In this document: positions 34,402 to 45,285 of the stretch, piece after piece | Position numbering within the stretch: position 1 is the first letter of the stretch | How the letters are laid out: the number at the start of each line of letters is the position of its first letter | NCBI RefSeq assembly: GCF_024713945.1 | Contig: NC_134680.1 | Span: forward strand, 1,202,001-1,266,000 | DNA: 64,000 bases | Source of the DNA: Dermatophagoides farinae | Taxonomy: Eukaryota; Arthropoda; Arachnida; Sarcoptiformes; Pyroglyphidae | Direction: 5' to 3' | Notes under the pieces: model-generated | Databases searched by the model: none | Seen by the model: the letters and a program-made list of their open reading frames with translations, nothing else | Told to the model about the DNA's origin: nothing | Translations under genes and position numbers: made by a program

Positions 34402-37049
34402 TCATACAAAAACAAACAAAAACACATAAACAAAAAAAGAATTTTTATTGTTATTCCTATTATTTAAATTCTCTTGATTGTTTGGTTGTTGTTGTTGTTG
34501 AATACATTGGTTCTGTTTATTTCCATTTTTGTTATTTTTTCTTTTAAAATTCAATTTATTCAAAGTTGTTGTCGTTGTTGTAGTTGTTGTTGTTGTTGAT
34601 GATGATGATGATGATGATGATGATAAAGATAATAATAAAACTTTAGTTAAAATACGATTCGATTTTACAATGGAAAAAAATCTCGATTGACATGATTTTG
34701 GTTGCACTGTTGGTGATGTTGAAGTTTTACAATCAGAATTTTTATCATTTTCATCATTATTATTATTATTATTGATCTGTTCATCTAAATTGATAATAAT
34801 CGTATCCATTTTATTTGATGTTGGCCATTGTTGTTGTTTTTGTTGCTGTATATCACCACAATCATCATGATTGTTATCATCATTATTATTAAAATTTGTT
34901 TTTGTTGAATTTTTCATTGATCCATCACGAATTTGAATCATGATATTGACTTTTTTCTTTCTTGATGGCTGTTCCATTTTTGATAATTTTTGTTCATTTA
35001 TAATTAATCGTTGATCAAAATTTCTTGCAATTGTCATCGATAATGAACGATTAAATTTTCCATTTATTGATGATTTTTGTTGTTTCGTCGATAATGATGA
35101 TGATGATGTTATTTCCGACATTAACATCGATGATCGATAATGTTTATTACCATTTTGATTCATTCGATTTATATGATGATGATTATCATTATTATCACGT
35201 GCATTCGTTGTAATTATATCAGCATTAATAATTGTTTGTTGTTGTTGTTGTTGATTACATTCTGTAATATGATGATCATCAACATCACCACCACAACCAA
35301 TTGTTGTTGCTAAATCACCATCAATTCGATTACGATTATGATTATTATGAATAGTATGACTTGTAATAACACCAACACCACCACCACCACCACCTGTACC
35401 ACCACTTAATGATGATGAATGTAATGAATTTGTACAACAAAAACAATGTTGTAATACAAAACGAAAACCATTACGAAATCTTTGATTCATCCAAATATAA
35501 ATAAATGGATTATATGATGCATGTGACATAGCTAACCAATGACATGCAACCCATATATATTCAATATGATCATATTGATAGATATCGGGATAATGATCAC
35601 CAATTATAATGAATATATTCAATGGTAGCCAACATAATGTAAATGCCACTACACATGTGATCATCATTTTAACCATCTAGAGAGAGAGAGAGAGAGAGAG
35701 AGAAAAATAAGAAAATTAATGTAAAAATAGAAAAATTCGATTATTAATTAAAATCATTCTACATTCAATTTTCTAAAATTATTTTCAAACCTTTCTTTTT
35801 GATGCAGCAATACGTGCATCACGTCCACCATCACGTTCACCAGGTGTTTGTCGTCCCCATATCATAAGACCAATTCTTGTATATGTAAATACCAATACGG
35901 TAAAGGGTAATATATATTGTAATATCATTAATAATACAGAATATGATGTACGATATTCATGATTATTATTCCAATCTTCTTGACAAATGAATGCATTATT
36001 ATCACTATCATAAGCGGTTAAATCATTGATAAAAAAGGATGTTTCCGGTTCCATTGACATCCATGATGATGATGATGATGATATGGATGAATTATCATTA
36101 CTAAAATATGAAACAGAGAATGAAATCACGGAATTCATATTGTTTTTCAATAAATCCAACAATCATGGATAACTTACCTTAATGATGATAAATTTTTTAG
36201 CTTAACTATCTCTGAATGTTTTAACATTTTTGCCGAAATATGAGGTAAATCTGGTGTTTGTGAAATCAATTCTGTAAACGAATTATTATTTAATACGTGT
36301 TGTTGTTGGCGATAATTGTCAGATTCGAATGTTTGATTCATGATTGATAATGATGATAATGATGAATAGGAAAGATTTGTTTGATTATTTTCTAGGTCAA
36401 TAATATCAATAATATTTGATGATGTTTCAGTCGTAATCGGTTGTTGTTGTTGTTGTTGTTGTTGTAACATTAGGCGTGATAATAAGGCAGTTGGTAATGG
36501 TGTCAAAAGAGCAACTAACCAAATAAATGCAACTAAATATTGGCTATGACGTTTAGTCATACGTGGCCTTAATGGATAAATAATGGCAATATAACGATCA
36601 ATACTGATTGCCACTAATGTATATGCCGAAATGAAAACACAAACAGCTTGAGCGTATGATACTAAACGACACATTAATGAACCAAATGGCCATGCATGGA
36701 ATAATAGATTTGCCGTAAATGTAAATGGTATACATAATATTGCCATCAATAGATCACCAATGGCTAAATTTAATATGAACATATCAGTTACTGAACGACG
36801 ATTACGGCGAAAATTTATAATCAAATAGATAACAATACTATTACCACCAATTGCAGCTAATGATACTGTTGAATAAAGTATTGAATAAATTATATTCTGT
36901 ATTAAATAATCATTTTCCTGTTGTAAAACATCAAATTTTTCATCAGCTACAGAAGCCACATGAGAAATTGTCATATTTTCATTATTATTTATCATCGTTG
37001 TTGTTGTTGTTACTAATGTTGATGTTGACATTGATAATAAATTGACCAT
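34402..37049 (-). CDS. Rhodopsin-class neuropeptide receptor, RYamide/NPY-receptor-like
   Basis: Exons 37049-36178, 36100-35791 and 35676-34402 join in phase (2, 0) to 818 residues. Seven spans are readable: TM1 with GN (69-70), TM2 LAIGD (Asp99), Cys127 before TM3, DRY (151-153), TM4 about 171-190, TM5 YILPFTVLVFTYTRIGLMIW, TM6 CWLPLN and TM7 with NPFIY. The linker SKRKMVKMM and the TM7 run HWLAMSHASYNPFIYIWMN closely resemble insect RYamide receptors, and also neuropeptide-Y/tachykinin-type receptors, so the ligand is inferred. The N-terminus carries an N-glycosylation sequon (Asn25). Extracellular loop 2 is inflated by a poly-Gln run and Asn/Ser-rich sequence. The cytoplasmic tail of about 330 residues is Gly-, Asn-, Gln- and Thr-run-rich. 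Its last residues (NSFFVYVFLFVFV) come from a simple repeat, so the true 3' end may differ. Confidence 0.85.
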
Positions 37050-39853
37050 AATTTATCCTGCACTGCAATATTATCTGCCAAGGACAATGATGATGATGAT
37101 GATGATGATGAGGCCACATTCAATATCTGTGTCTGTATTCGTTGTTGTTGCTGTGCGTTGTTTATGTTATTTATATATGTTGGTCATTTATATTTTGTTT
37201 ACAAAAAAAATGCTTTAATCACACTTATTATAGTAATTGATTGATTGATTGATTGATCAATTAATCCATGAATGAATGAATGAATAAATAGTTGAATAAT
37301 CAATAATTAATGATCCAATTGAGAAAATAATCATCTATTATAATAATAATAATAATTAGAAAAGGAAATCAAAATAAAAACGATATAATTATCAATCAAT
37401 TAACTGCAATTATAAAGTTCTTTCTTTCAATTATCATTGATAAAAAAAATTCCAAGTAAACAAACAACCAATATTCATCCAATGAGCATGTACAAGTGTA
37501 TAGTTATGAACTAATCCCATGCCAAACATTTATTCCTTTTTTTCCTTTTAGATCCAAAATATTTGTTTCGAAAAAAATTCTTGAAGTTTGTTTAAAAACT
37601 TTTTGGAATTTAATTTTCAAATGAAATTCTTTTCAACAATCATCATTATAGTTATAGAATAGCCATGAACAGAATGAGTCAATTTAAATTACATTTAGAA
37701 CAAACAAAAAATAAAACAACAAAATGAACAAATTTTCAATTACTTATTGACTGTACAAAATATTTTGCAAGCAATCATGTGTGTTAGTGAAAATTACAGT
37801 CCATGTAAAAAAAAATAATAAATTCTGTGCTTCAAATGTGTTAAATTTCGATGCTATATAGCCCAAATGAATAGTAACAAATAATAATTTTAATTTTATC
37901 GGCCCATGGACAATTCAACAACTCGTGAACCGTGATCCCATAATGCTGAACGTCATCTCCACACTGCTTTCGGTGGTTTTCAATAAACCAAAGTTCCTTG
38001 GCGGCTGCAGTAAGTGTTTGACATTTTTTTTTACTTTGTATTTTTGTGTTTACGTCACTTGTGTGTGTATGTGTGTTTGTGTGTGTTTGAATTTCGAATT
38101 CGAGTTTTACAATTTTTTGTTTTCAAGAGATTTTGATGGAATTTTGTTTCTATTCCATTAAATTTTAATTTTTATTTTGTTTGTTTTTGTTTCTGGAAAA
38201 AAAATACTCTGTAGTTTTTGTCCTTAGTTTGTTTGGAAAAATAATAATGCATATATTCTCAATCGCCATTCATTCATCATTGATGGATTTTGATTCGTTG
38301 ACAAATGTGAAACAAAAATTAATTTCTACCCATTCTTCATTCAACAATTGCAGTGTTTTTTTTTTTTTTTGTTTGTTCCTCTCTAACAGTCCAGTGTTTC
38401 TCATTTTTTTCCCTCCACAATGATAAATAATTTCGACGGTGAAGTCAACATTGATTTCTATTTTTGGAATTTCCGTTTTTTTTTCTTTGCTTGTTAATTT
38501 TCAAAGAAATTAATTTGATAATTAGATTGATTTTTCGTTTTCATCAGAATTTTCTTACATTACTTGGTTAATCATTGCGATTATTATCAATTTATTTTGT
38601 AAATTTAATTTCCCTAATTTGAATTTCATACAAAATTGATGATAATGACAGAAAGTTTTCCATAATGATTATTATGATCAAATGATAGCTATTGTTGTTG
38701 TCATTGTTGATTCTATAATTAGAATTCTAATTCAAACACTATGTTTGTAAGAATGAAACATATGTATCAATGTATATGTGTATGAGTTGGTGGATGAATA
38801 ATCGCATAAAATCAATTATTATTCTGAATTCTGTTAAATTCTATAAAATTTAGCAAATGTTTACCATTCATGTTTTTATTCATGTAAATAAATACATTGG
38901 CAAAAAACTAGGTATTTCTATCTGTCATTTGTCAAAAAAAAAAAATTCTTGATTCATCCGCCAATCAATCATCACACTTTTGGCATGTCTTTTTAATGGT
39001 GATTGATTGGTTATATGCTTTTGTTCGTTTATTAATTTCAATTTGATGAAGAAATTTGTCACAAGTCCATTCCACTAGTAATAACTATCGGTATTTTCTT
39101 CACATTTGTGTTTGTCATAATAATCACATTATTTACACTAATATTATTATTCATTTACTTTAATTGCATTGCGTAAAGTTTGTCAGGAACAGGAAACAGA
39201 AAAAAAAATAAATATCGAGCTATTTTTATCCATTAATGTTGAAATAGAATTTTTTTTTACTGACAAAATTATCATATTCATTCAGAATTCTTTCATCATC
39301 ATTTTCAATCATCGAAAAGAAAAAAAAACAACAACAAAAAATGTAAGAAAAAATTTTATTTATTCATTTGCCAATGGCTATTGCCACTATCAAGATGTCT
39401 GTGTTTGTTTGTGTGTAAGTTTGTGGAAAAAAGTATTTCGAATAATAAGCACGAAACACAAACAAAACAAACGAATGAAATTAAAATTATCACTAATGGC
39501 AAATAATGATAATTTAAAAATATATGATCATTATAAACAAACACACAGACACACAGAGAGAGATAGAGAATACTAGAATAATAAATAACATATGATCATC
39601 ATTTATTAGTAGAAATGAAATGATAGGAAATAATTATTATAAGAAATAAGAATTCGAAGAAAAACTCATTGATGACGACACTCACACACAGGCACATAAA
39701 GAGAGAGAGAGAGAGAGTGAGAAAAAGAAAATGATGTCATAGAATATTCTTGATATAAGACGATAATGATGTTAGGTTAGAATGACAATGACAACCATCA
39801 ATAACGATAAAGATTGAAAATTGTAGTAAATCTACTTGTTTGTGTTTGAGTCT

Positions 39854-39885
<32 letters not shown>

Positions 39886-40354
39886 TGTCAAATTGTCATA
39901 TTATGATGGTGATGATGATGATTCTTATTTCGAAATTTTTTTTTTCGTTTTCGTTTTCTTTGTTGTTTTATTTTTGATTATACTAATGATGATGATTTTT
40001 TTTTTGAAATGTCAAATTGTGAATAAAACAGATCCAACCATAATGATGATTTGTTTGTGTGTGTGCGTGTGTGTGTAGGTGAAACGAGAGAAAAAATAAA
40101 TTATTGATTCATTATTTCCATCAATAATAACCGCAACAACAACAACAACAACAGCAACAATTTCTACACGTTCAATTTCAATTGATCAATAATAGAAAAA
40201 TTATTGGTAATTTTTTTTGGAGGGAAAAGAAAATATTAAAAAAAAAATATTTTCCATGTCAAATTCCATTGACAATATTTATTTTTCCAATGGTATTTTT
40301 TTTTCATTTTGACAAAAAATAAAAAAAAAATTGCTTCAAGCTGTTTTAATATGT
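37050..40354. other. Intergenic, simple-sequence-rich
   Basis: 5' flank of the receptor gene followed by AT-rich DNA. Holds a GAT run near 37090-37108, a TTGA run near 37238-37256, GT runs near 38060-38087, a GA run near 39702-39718, TTG runs near 39854-39879 and a CAA run near 40134-40150. No gene or transposon end was recognised. Confidence 0.45.
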
Positions 40355-40931
40355 ATTATGCTGCTGTGTTGTGAAAATAACTCATTAGATGGTAGAATTT
40401 TTATTGAAAATACATGATTTTTGGAATCGAGAGTCGAATCATTTTTTTTGTTCTTATTTTTGTTCGATTCTGCTGTTGATGTAATTGAAAATATGGGCAA
40501 AATAAAAAAAATTCAAATTTTTCTGGTTTGTTTGTTCGTTCGTTCGTTGTGTGTGTGTGTGTGTGTGTGACAGTTGTATAAACAAATGGAATAAAAATTC
40601 AAATAATTTATGGTCATCAAAAAAAAAAAATCGTGTGTGTATTATTGATGATTCTAGAATGGAAATTTTTAAATATTAATTCATTATCACTCAAAGTCAT
40701 GTGTTTTGTTTTTCTTTCTCCACTTTTTTTTCTCTATCTTGAATTTTTTCGAATATTTGTCAACATTTTTATTTGCTATTCCAATGTTCTTGAAGCCCCA
40801 CTATATGTGTGTGATAATCAAATCATTCACATTTGAAATTTGTGTGAATTTTTTTTTTTTTTGTTATTTTTATCAAGAGAGATCTTTTAGAGAAAAATTT
40901 CTTTCTACATCGACAAATTGTGATATATGTG
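40355..40931 (+). repeat. Outer direct repeat R, copy 1
   Basis: A 577-bp block from ATTATGCTGCTGTG to GATATATGTG. It recurs at 45250-46579 in the same direction. By eye the copies differ only in the length of a GT run and an A run, apart from an insertion in copy 2. The two copies bracket 4.3 kb of repeat-rich DNA. The content is ordinary AT-rich DNA with CGTT and GT runs; it encodes nothing I recognise. Confidence 0.9.
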
Positions 40932-41146
40932 TAAACAGAGAATGCGCGTTGGCTTGGCGGTACACAGATGACGTGTTGGAAAAGGGGATAAAAAGACAGC
41001 GCTCACCCCATTGGAGATCATTCTATCATTATTGTTCGTTTAGTGCACATGTTATTTTATTGTATTAAACCTAAAAGTTAATTATTGTGTTTAAAATAAA
41101 GTCAGTTCTTCTACATCTTCCAATTGGTTTTTCGTCTAGTTTTACA
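40930..41146 (+). mobile_element. Candidate short LTR at the left edge of the repeat nest
   Basis: A 217-bp block beginning TGTAAACAG and ending GTTTTACA, so the ends form an inverted repeat TGTAAA/TTTACA with TG...CA termini. It contains a TATA-like GGATAAAAAG near 40987 and AATAAAG near 41095, in the order expected of an LTR. No second copy and no convincing primer-binding site follow. It begins exactly where the two R copies stop matching. This is an interpretation; a chance arrangement is possible. Confidence 0.45.
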
Positions 41147-42940
41147 GACCAGTAGGATGTAACCAACGTCCAATTCCCGAATGGATTTCCATATTTCGTA
41201 CCCTACAACTGAACACCAACGAATTCAAACCATAAGTCCCATTTTCAAATAATTTAATATCCATATTTCTTTTTTTTTTTATTATCACTATGGTTGTTTC
41301 CCCGAGCTGAAAGTACGCTCGATTGCGGGACCAAACAACGCATCAAGTTGATGCGCCCAATAGATTCTATTTTCTTTCCTTGCTACCATCAAGTTCCACT
41401 CAAAAAAAAAAAAAAAAAGAAGAAAAGAAAACCAAACAGAAGATCCCAGATCCAAAGATTGACTGAATTCAGTGATCTCAATATTCTTTTCTCTTTTTCA
41501 AGATTAAAATTCCTTATTGGTTTGTTAACCAACGTGGAAAATCCTTCACACCAATTGAACAGACCGAAGACAGAGAAAAAGACAAACTCTTTGGTGACTT
41601 ATTTCTGACTCATTCCTGACAATCAGCAACAAGCACTCTGTTGTGAACCAGTAACGCTCTCTTTGGTGACTCATTTCTGACTCATTCCTGACAATCAGCA
41701 ACAAGCACTCTGTTGTGAACCAGTAACGCTCTCTTTGGTGACTCATTTCTGACTCATTTCTGACTCATTCCTGACAATCAGCAACAAGCAGATATTTATT
41801 CGTTAACCACACAAAACAGCGCCACCAGTGGAAAACGAGAACTTTTAGAAAAAAAAAACAAAAAACACACCGTCACTCACACAAGATGGGCGGACGGGTC
41901 CAATACCACGAAATCCACCTAATTTGGCAAAATCGTGACAAAAAAGAAAAAACGATCCATGAATTCGCCAACAACCAGAACCAAAAGGCAACTTGATCTT
42001 GAAGGAAAAATTCGTAATCTGGATGATGACTCTAGAACAGCGAAGCCACGTGAATCACGAAACCAGAATAAGCAGCGTCAGTTCAACCTCAACGATGATC
42101 AACCTCAACGATGATCAACCTCAACAACGACCATCATCATCATCATCATCATCATGGTGGTGGTACCAGTTTCTTTTCTTCACAATGACCTGCCCAATCA
42201 AGTTAACTACCCTGGCCGTAATTATATCACGTTGGACACGGATGGTCAAAGAATATACACAGCAAATCAGCCAGATTCGATATGTTCCAAGAAAAAAAAA
42301 GAGGCAACAACTTCTTGGCGGACGATGTCGTGGCCAACACCACTTGTCCATCTGCTGGTCTCTAACCCACAAGTGCTGCCAGATGAGGAAAGACTCAACA
42401 GAGCAATCACGCCGAAATTACCGATCCAATCGATGAGGCCATTTCCAGATTTTCAAATCGAGGAATCACATTACCTCGAATGTCGAGTTAACAGATCTGA
42501 ACCGATCGTTTAGCGACCGAGGAGTATGAGAGTGACGCTGGAAAATCAGTGTACATTGACTTGAAGCTGAATAATAAATCTTGTGAAGCATTGGATGTTT
42601 TCGGTGATCAAATTCCAAAGGTGTTGAAAATTTCAATAACAAGCCAACCAACAACACGTCGATCGTCGGATAGCAGTGTGGAAGCGCTTTCATCGGACAT
42701 GGTGTGACGGACATGCAGATCGTTGATGGTAACAATAGAACCTTTTTCTGTCGAGGAAGTTGTTACTCTACCAACAACGACACATCATTTTTTTTTAAAG
42801 AATGTTTGGCACTAGTTGAGGCGATTATTACTTAAGTCGCCGAAACTTCCCAGTTGACGTCACAAGATATCAAAGAAATACAAGTACCCATAAAAGAAAC
42901 TGCACGTTGGAAGAAAAGCGAAAAGAAAAAAAAAAATAAT
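41147..42940. other. Decayed, GC-richer sequence, possibly retroelement body
   Basis: About 1.8 kb whose composition and codon-like texture differ from the neighbouring AT-rich DNA. It follows the candidate LTR. Several overlapping open frames are interrupted by stops. One plus-strand stretch near 42544-42630 reads KSVYIDLKLNNKSCEALDVF, which faintly recalls the start of a retroelement aspartic protease, but its DTG would be lost. Too degenerate to call a gene. It includes the 72-bp minisatellite annotated separately. Confidence 0.35.
41590..41790 (+). repeat. 72-bp minisatellite, about 2.8 copies
   Basis: Units start at 41590, 41662 and 41734 (TTTGGTGACT...), each 72 bp, nearly identical, with the last carrying an extra TTTCTGACTCA step. 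The length is a multiple of three, so it creates an apparent repetitive open frame on the minus strand, which is not regarded as a gene. Confidence 0.9.
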
Positions 42941-42944
42941 TTCA

Positions 42945-43415
42945 TTTTCCGATTACAAATAATAAAATTCATCACATCTAATTTTTCGATTAAAATAATA
43001 AATTCATCACAAATAAAAAATAAAATAAAAATATAAATATAAATTTTCGATTACAAATAATAAATTCATCACAAATAAAAATAAAAATAAAAATAAAAAT
43101 ATAAATATAATTTTTCGATTAAAATAATAAATTCATCACAAATAAAAATAAAAATAAAAATAAAAATATAATTCGATTACAAATAATAAATTCATCACAA
43201 ATAAAAATAAAAATAAAAATAAAAATATAAATATAATTTTTCGATTAAAATAATAAATTCATCACAAATAAAAATAAAAATAAAAAAAATATAATTTTTC
43301 GATTACAAATAATAAATTCATCACAAATAAAAATAAAAATAAAAATAAAAATATAATTTTTCGATTACAAATAATAAATTCATCACAAATAAAAATAAAA
43401 ATAAAAATAAAAATA
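42945..43415 (+). repeat. AT-rich minisatellite, about 8 copies of a 55-68 bp unit
   Basis: The unit is TTTTCGATTACAAATAATAA followed by ATTCATCACA and a variable number of AATAAA/AATAAAA repeats. About eight copies differ mainly in that number. The array stops exactly at the edge of the helicase remnant, suggesting it expanded within or beside the element. The runs contain many accidental poly(A)-signal-like strings. Confidence 0.85.
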
Positions 43416-43680
43416 GGAAATCGTCCACGCACCGATTTAAATGGTAGCTTAAGATCTCGATCGTTTTGCTGCAAAATGAATCATAGCCTCCTTGTCAATA
43501 TTCGAGCTTCAATGCTGCGTCTATTATTTACAAATAAAAACGCGTGCCATTGAGCAAACCACTTTGTGGTTCAATATTGCGACTGAACATGATAATCGAT
43601 CCAATGTTTAATCCAAGTTTGTGTCTATAGATTCCTATAGGATAACCTTGTGGGTTCATCGCCAGAAGACACTCAACATT
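43415..43680 (-). pseudogene. Helitron/PIF1-type helicase C-terminal fragment
   Basis: From 43680 downward the minus strand reads LLAMNPQGYPIGIYRHKLGL, then NIGSIIMFSRNIEPQSGLLN and GTRFYL before a stop. This follows the conserved LNPSGLPPHKL-LK-GAPIMLLRNL-CNGTRL block of PIF1/RecD-like helicases carried by Helitron transposons. After a frame change comes DRDLKLPFKSVRGRFPI, matching the later LPFKF-RRQFPV block. It is cut off by the AT minisatellite before the conserved SQG motif. At least one frameshift and stops show it is dead. Its place in a transposon nest favours a Helitron origin over a cellular PIF1 gene. Confidence 0.75.
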
Positions 43681-43938
43681 GAATCTTAAATTTTCTTAAT
43701 ATTAAATTTATTTTAAATGAAAAAAGTTATCAGGTATTTTAGGTATAATCAGGTTAAATAACCGAAATAACTTACCAAACGATGAGTAGATCATAGATCA
43801 CGAACAAACAAAAAATCATTCCAATGAATGCAGTTTTCAGGCAAGATTTCATCATCAAATACACACTCACACAGGCACACAAAATGAAAATCACGTGTGA
43901 CACATGTATTATCACAATAATCAATTCGAAAAATTCGA
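43681..43938. other. Gap within the repeat nest
   Basis: AT-rich sequence with a CACACTCACACAGGCACAC stretch near 43861-43880 that recurs in altered form near 44791-44845. Nothing else was recognised. Confidence 0.4.
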
Positions 43939-44230
43939 ATTCGAACTGTTTCTATGTTCTATTGAATGACTGCACCATCTATTGGATGCAAAATCTGCAG
44001 CAAAGTGTGCTGAGCTAGAACAATGAAAAAAAGCTTTGTCAAAGCTACATACCACAGAATGCGTTTCTTTGGAAGCGACTTCTACTTCTGAGCTGGACGA
44101 ACTGTTCAGCGGCATTCAAAAGTTTTCCCGCATGCTCAGACACACACACACAACACACACTGAGTAGCTCATACCAAATAGTTAGGTTTGTACTGAAAAT
44201 AAATAGGAATTTTCGGCTCAGCTTCGCCGC
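43939..44230 (+). repeat. Internal direct repeat D, copy 1
   Basis: About 292 bp, from ATTCGAACTGTTTCTATG to CTTCGCCGC, repeated at 44856-45149 in the same direction with scattered single-base changes. The minus strand carries a short open frame with EVEVASKET in both copies, interrupted by a stop in the second. No family was recognised. Confidence 0.85.
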
Positions 44231-44261
44231 AGTTTACAGACATCCTTAGCCTCTTAAAGAG

Positions 44262-44600
44262 TAGACCAGCCCGGTACAGGCGCTTCGCGCCTGCCCCAGG
44301 CTGGCCCTGCGGGGCTGACTCCTGACAGTCAATATAGCTGGATACCCGCAGGTGTGGCGGCTGCGCCGCCCCCCTGCTTGGTACCCAGCCAAAGGTATCA
44401 ATCCTTGACGGTCAATATAACTGGATACCCGCAGGTGGGGACGGCTGCGCCGCCCCCCTGCTTGGCATCCAGCCAAAGGTGTCAATTTTAACGCTTCGTG
44501 CTTTGTGCCTGACGGTGGATTTCTATGCACGGCGTTTTGCTTCCGGCTTTCGGTTTGGTACCGCAGGGTCAGCCATGAATTGTACCTGACACCTTTGAAA
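44262..44600. repeat. GC-rich foldback island
   Basis: About 340 bp of markedly GC-rich DNA between the two D repeats. A stem-loop at 44266-44304 pairs CCAGCC with GGCTGG outside and CAGGCGC with GCGCCTG around a TTC loop. An 83-bp unit (TGACAGTCAATATAGCTGG...) is repeated at 44323 and 44406. Each unit folds with arms GCAGG/CCTGC and, in the first, GGCGGC/GCCGCC around TGC, enclosed by CTGGATACC/GGTACCCAG. A related fragment lies at 17384-17428. The minus-strand open frame over it is an effect of the repeat. Such nested hairpins occur at transposon ends, but the element class is unknown. Confidence 0.8.
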
Positions 44601-44855
44601 ATGTTACGTAAATCCAACATCAACTTATCGATATCAAATAAGCATACTTATGATTGTTCGATCGATATCGATAAGTTGGCGAAATACGATATTTTTGGTG
44701 TAGATGTGGATGCGATCGTTGTTATGATTATGATGATGGTGATCATGATTGATGAATGGATATTATTAAGAAATTAGAAATCAAAAATGCACACACAGGC
44801 ACACAAAATGTTGATTTCATCATCAATTACACACACTGACACACAAAAAATTTCA
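44601..44855. other. Gap within the repeat nest
   Basis: AT-rich, with a CGATATCGATAAG stretch and an inverted partner (ACTTATCGATATC) around 44622-44679 that could form a weak stem. CACACAGGCACAC-type sequence near 44790 parallels the region before the first D repeat. Confidence 0.4.
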
Positions 44856-45149
44856 ATTCGAACTCTTTCTATGTTCTATTGAATGACTGCACCATCTATT
44901 GGATGCAAAAGCTGCAGCTACGTGTGCTGAGCTAGAACAATGAAAAAAAGCTTTGTCAAAGCTACATACCACAGATTGCGTTTCTTTGGAAGCGACTTCT
45001 ACTTCTGAGCTGGACGAACTGTTCAGCGGCATTCAAAAGTTTTCCCGCATGCTCAGACACACACACACACAACACACACTGAGTAGCTCATACCAAATAG
45101 TTAGGTTTGTACTGAAAATAAGTAGGAATGTCCAGCTCGGCTTCGCCGC
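44856..45149 (+). repeat. Internal direct repeat D, copy 2
   Basis: Second copy of the 0.29-kb D block. Its CA run is two bases longer, and it is followed by about 90 bases (to 45243) that partly match the DNA after copy 1 (ACATCCTTAGC). Confidence 0.85.
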
Positions 45150-45285
45150 ATTAAATGCCAAGTTAATACACAGTGCTAGTACACAGTGCAAGCACTTGGC
45201 GAGTGTAAAAGTTGCAGTTACACACATCCTTAGCGTCATAATATAGTAGATTATGCTGCTGTGTTGTGAAAATAACTCATTAGAT

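Noticed and set aside
41993-42513. Overlapping plus-strand open frames that could be a gag-like gene
   Set aside because: Two frames overlap, both end in stops, and no gag, zinc-knuckle or polymerase motif is convincing.
44246-44623. 125-residue minus-strand open frame over the GC-rich island
   Set aside because: It reads through the 83-bp tandem unit and hairpins; its protein repeat mirrors the DNA repeat and resembles no family.
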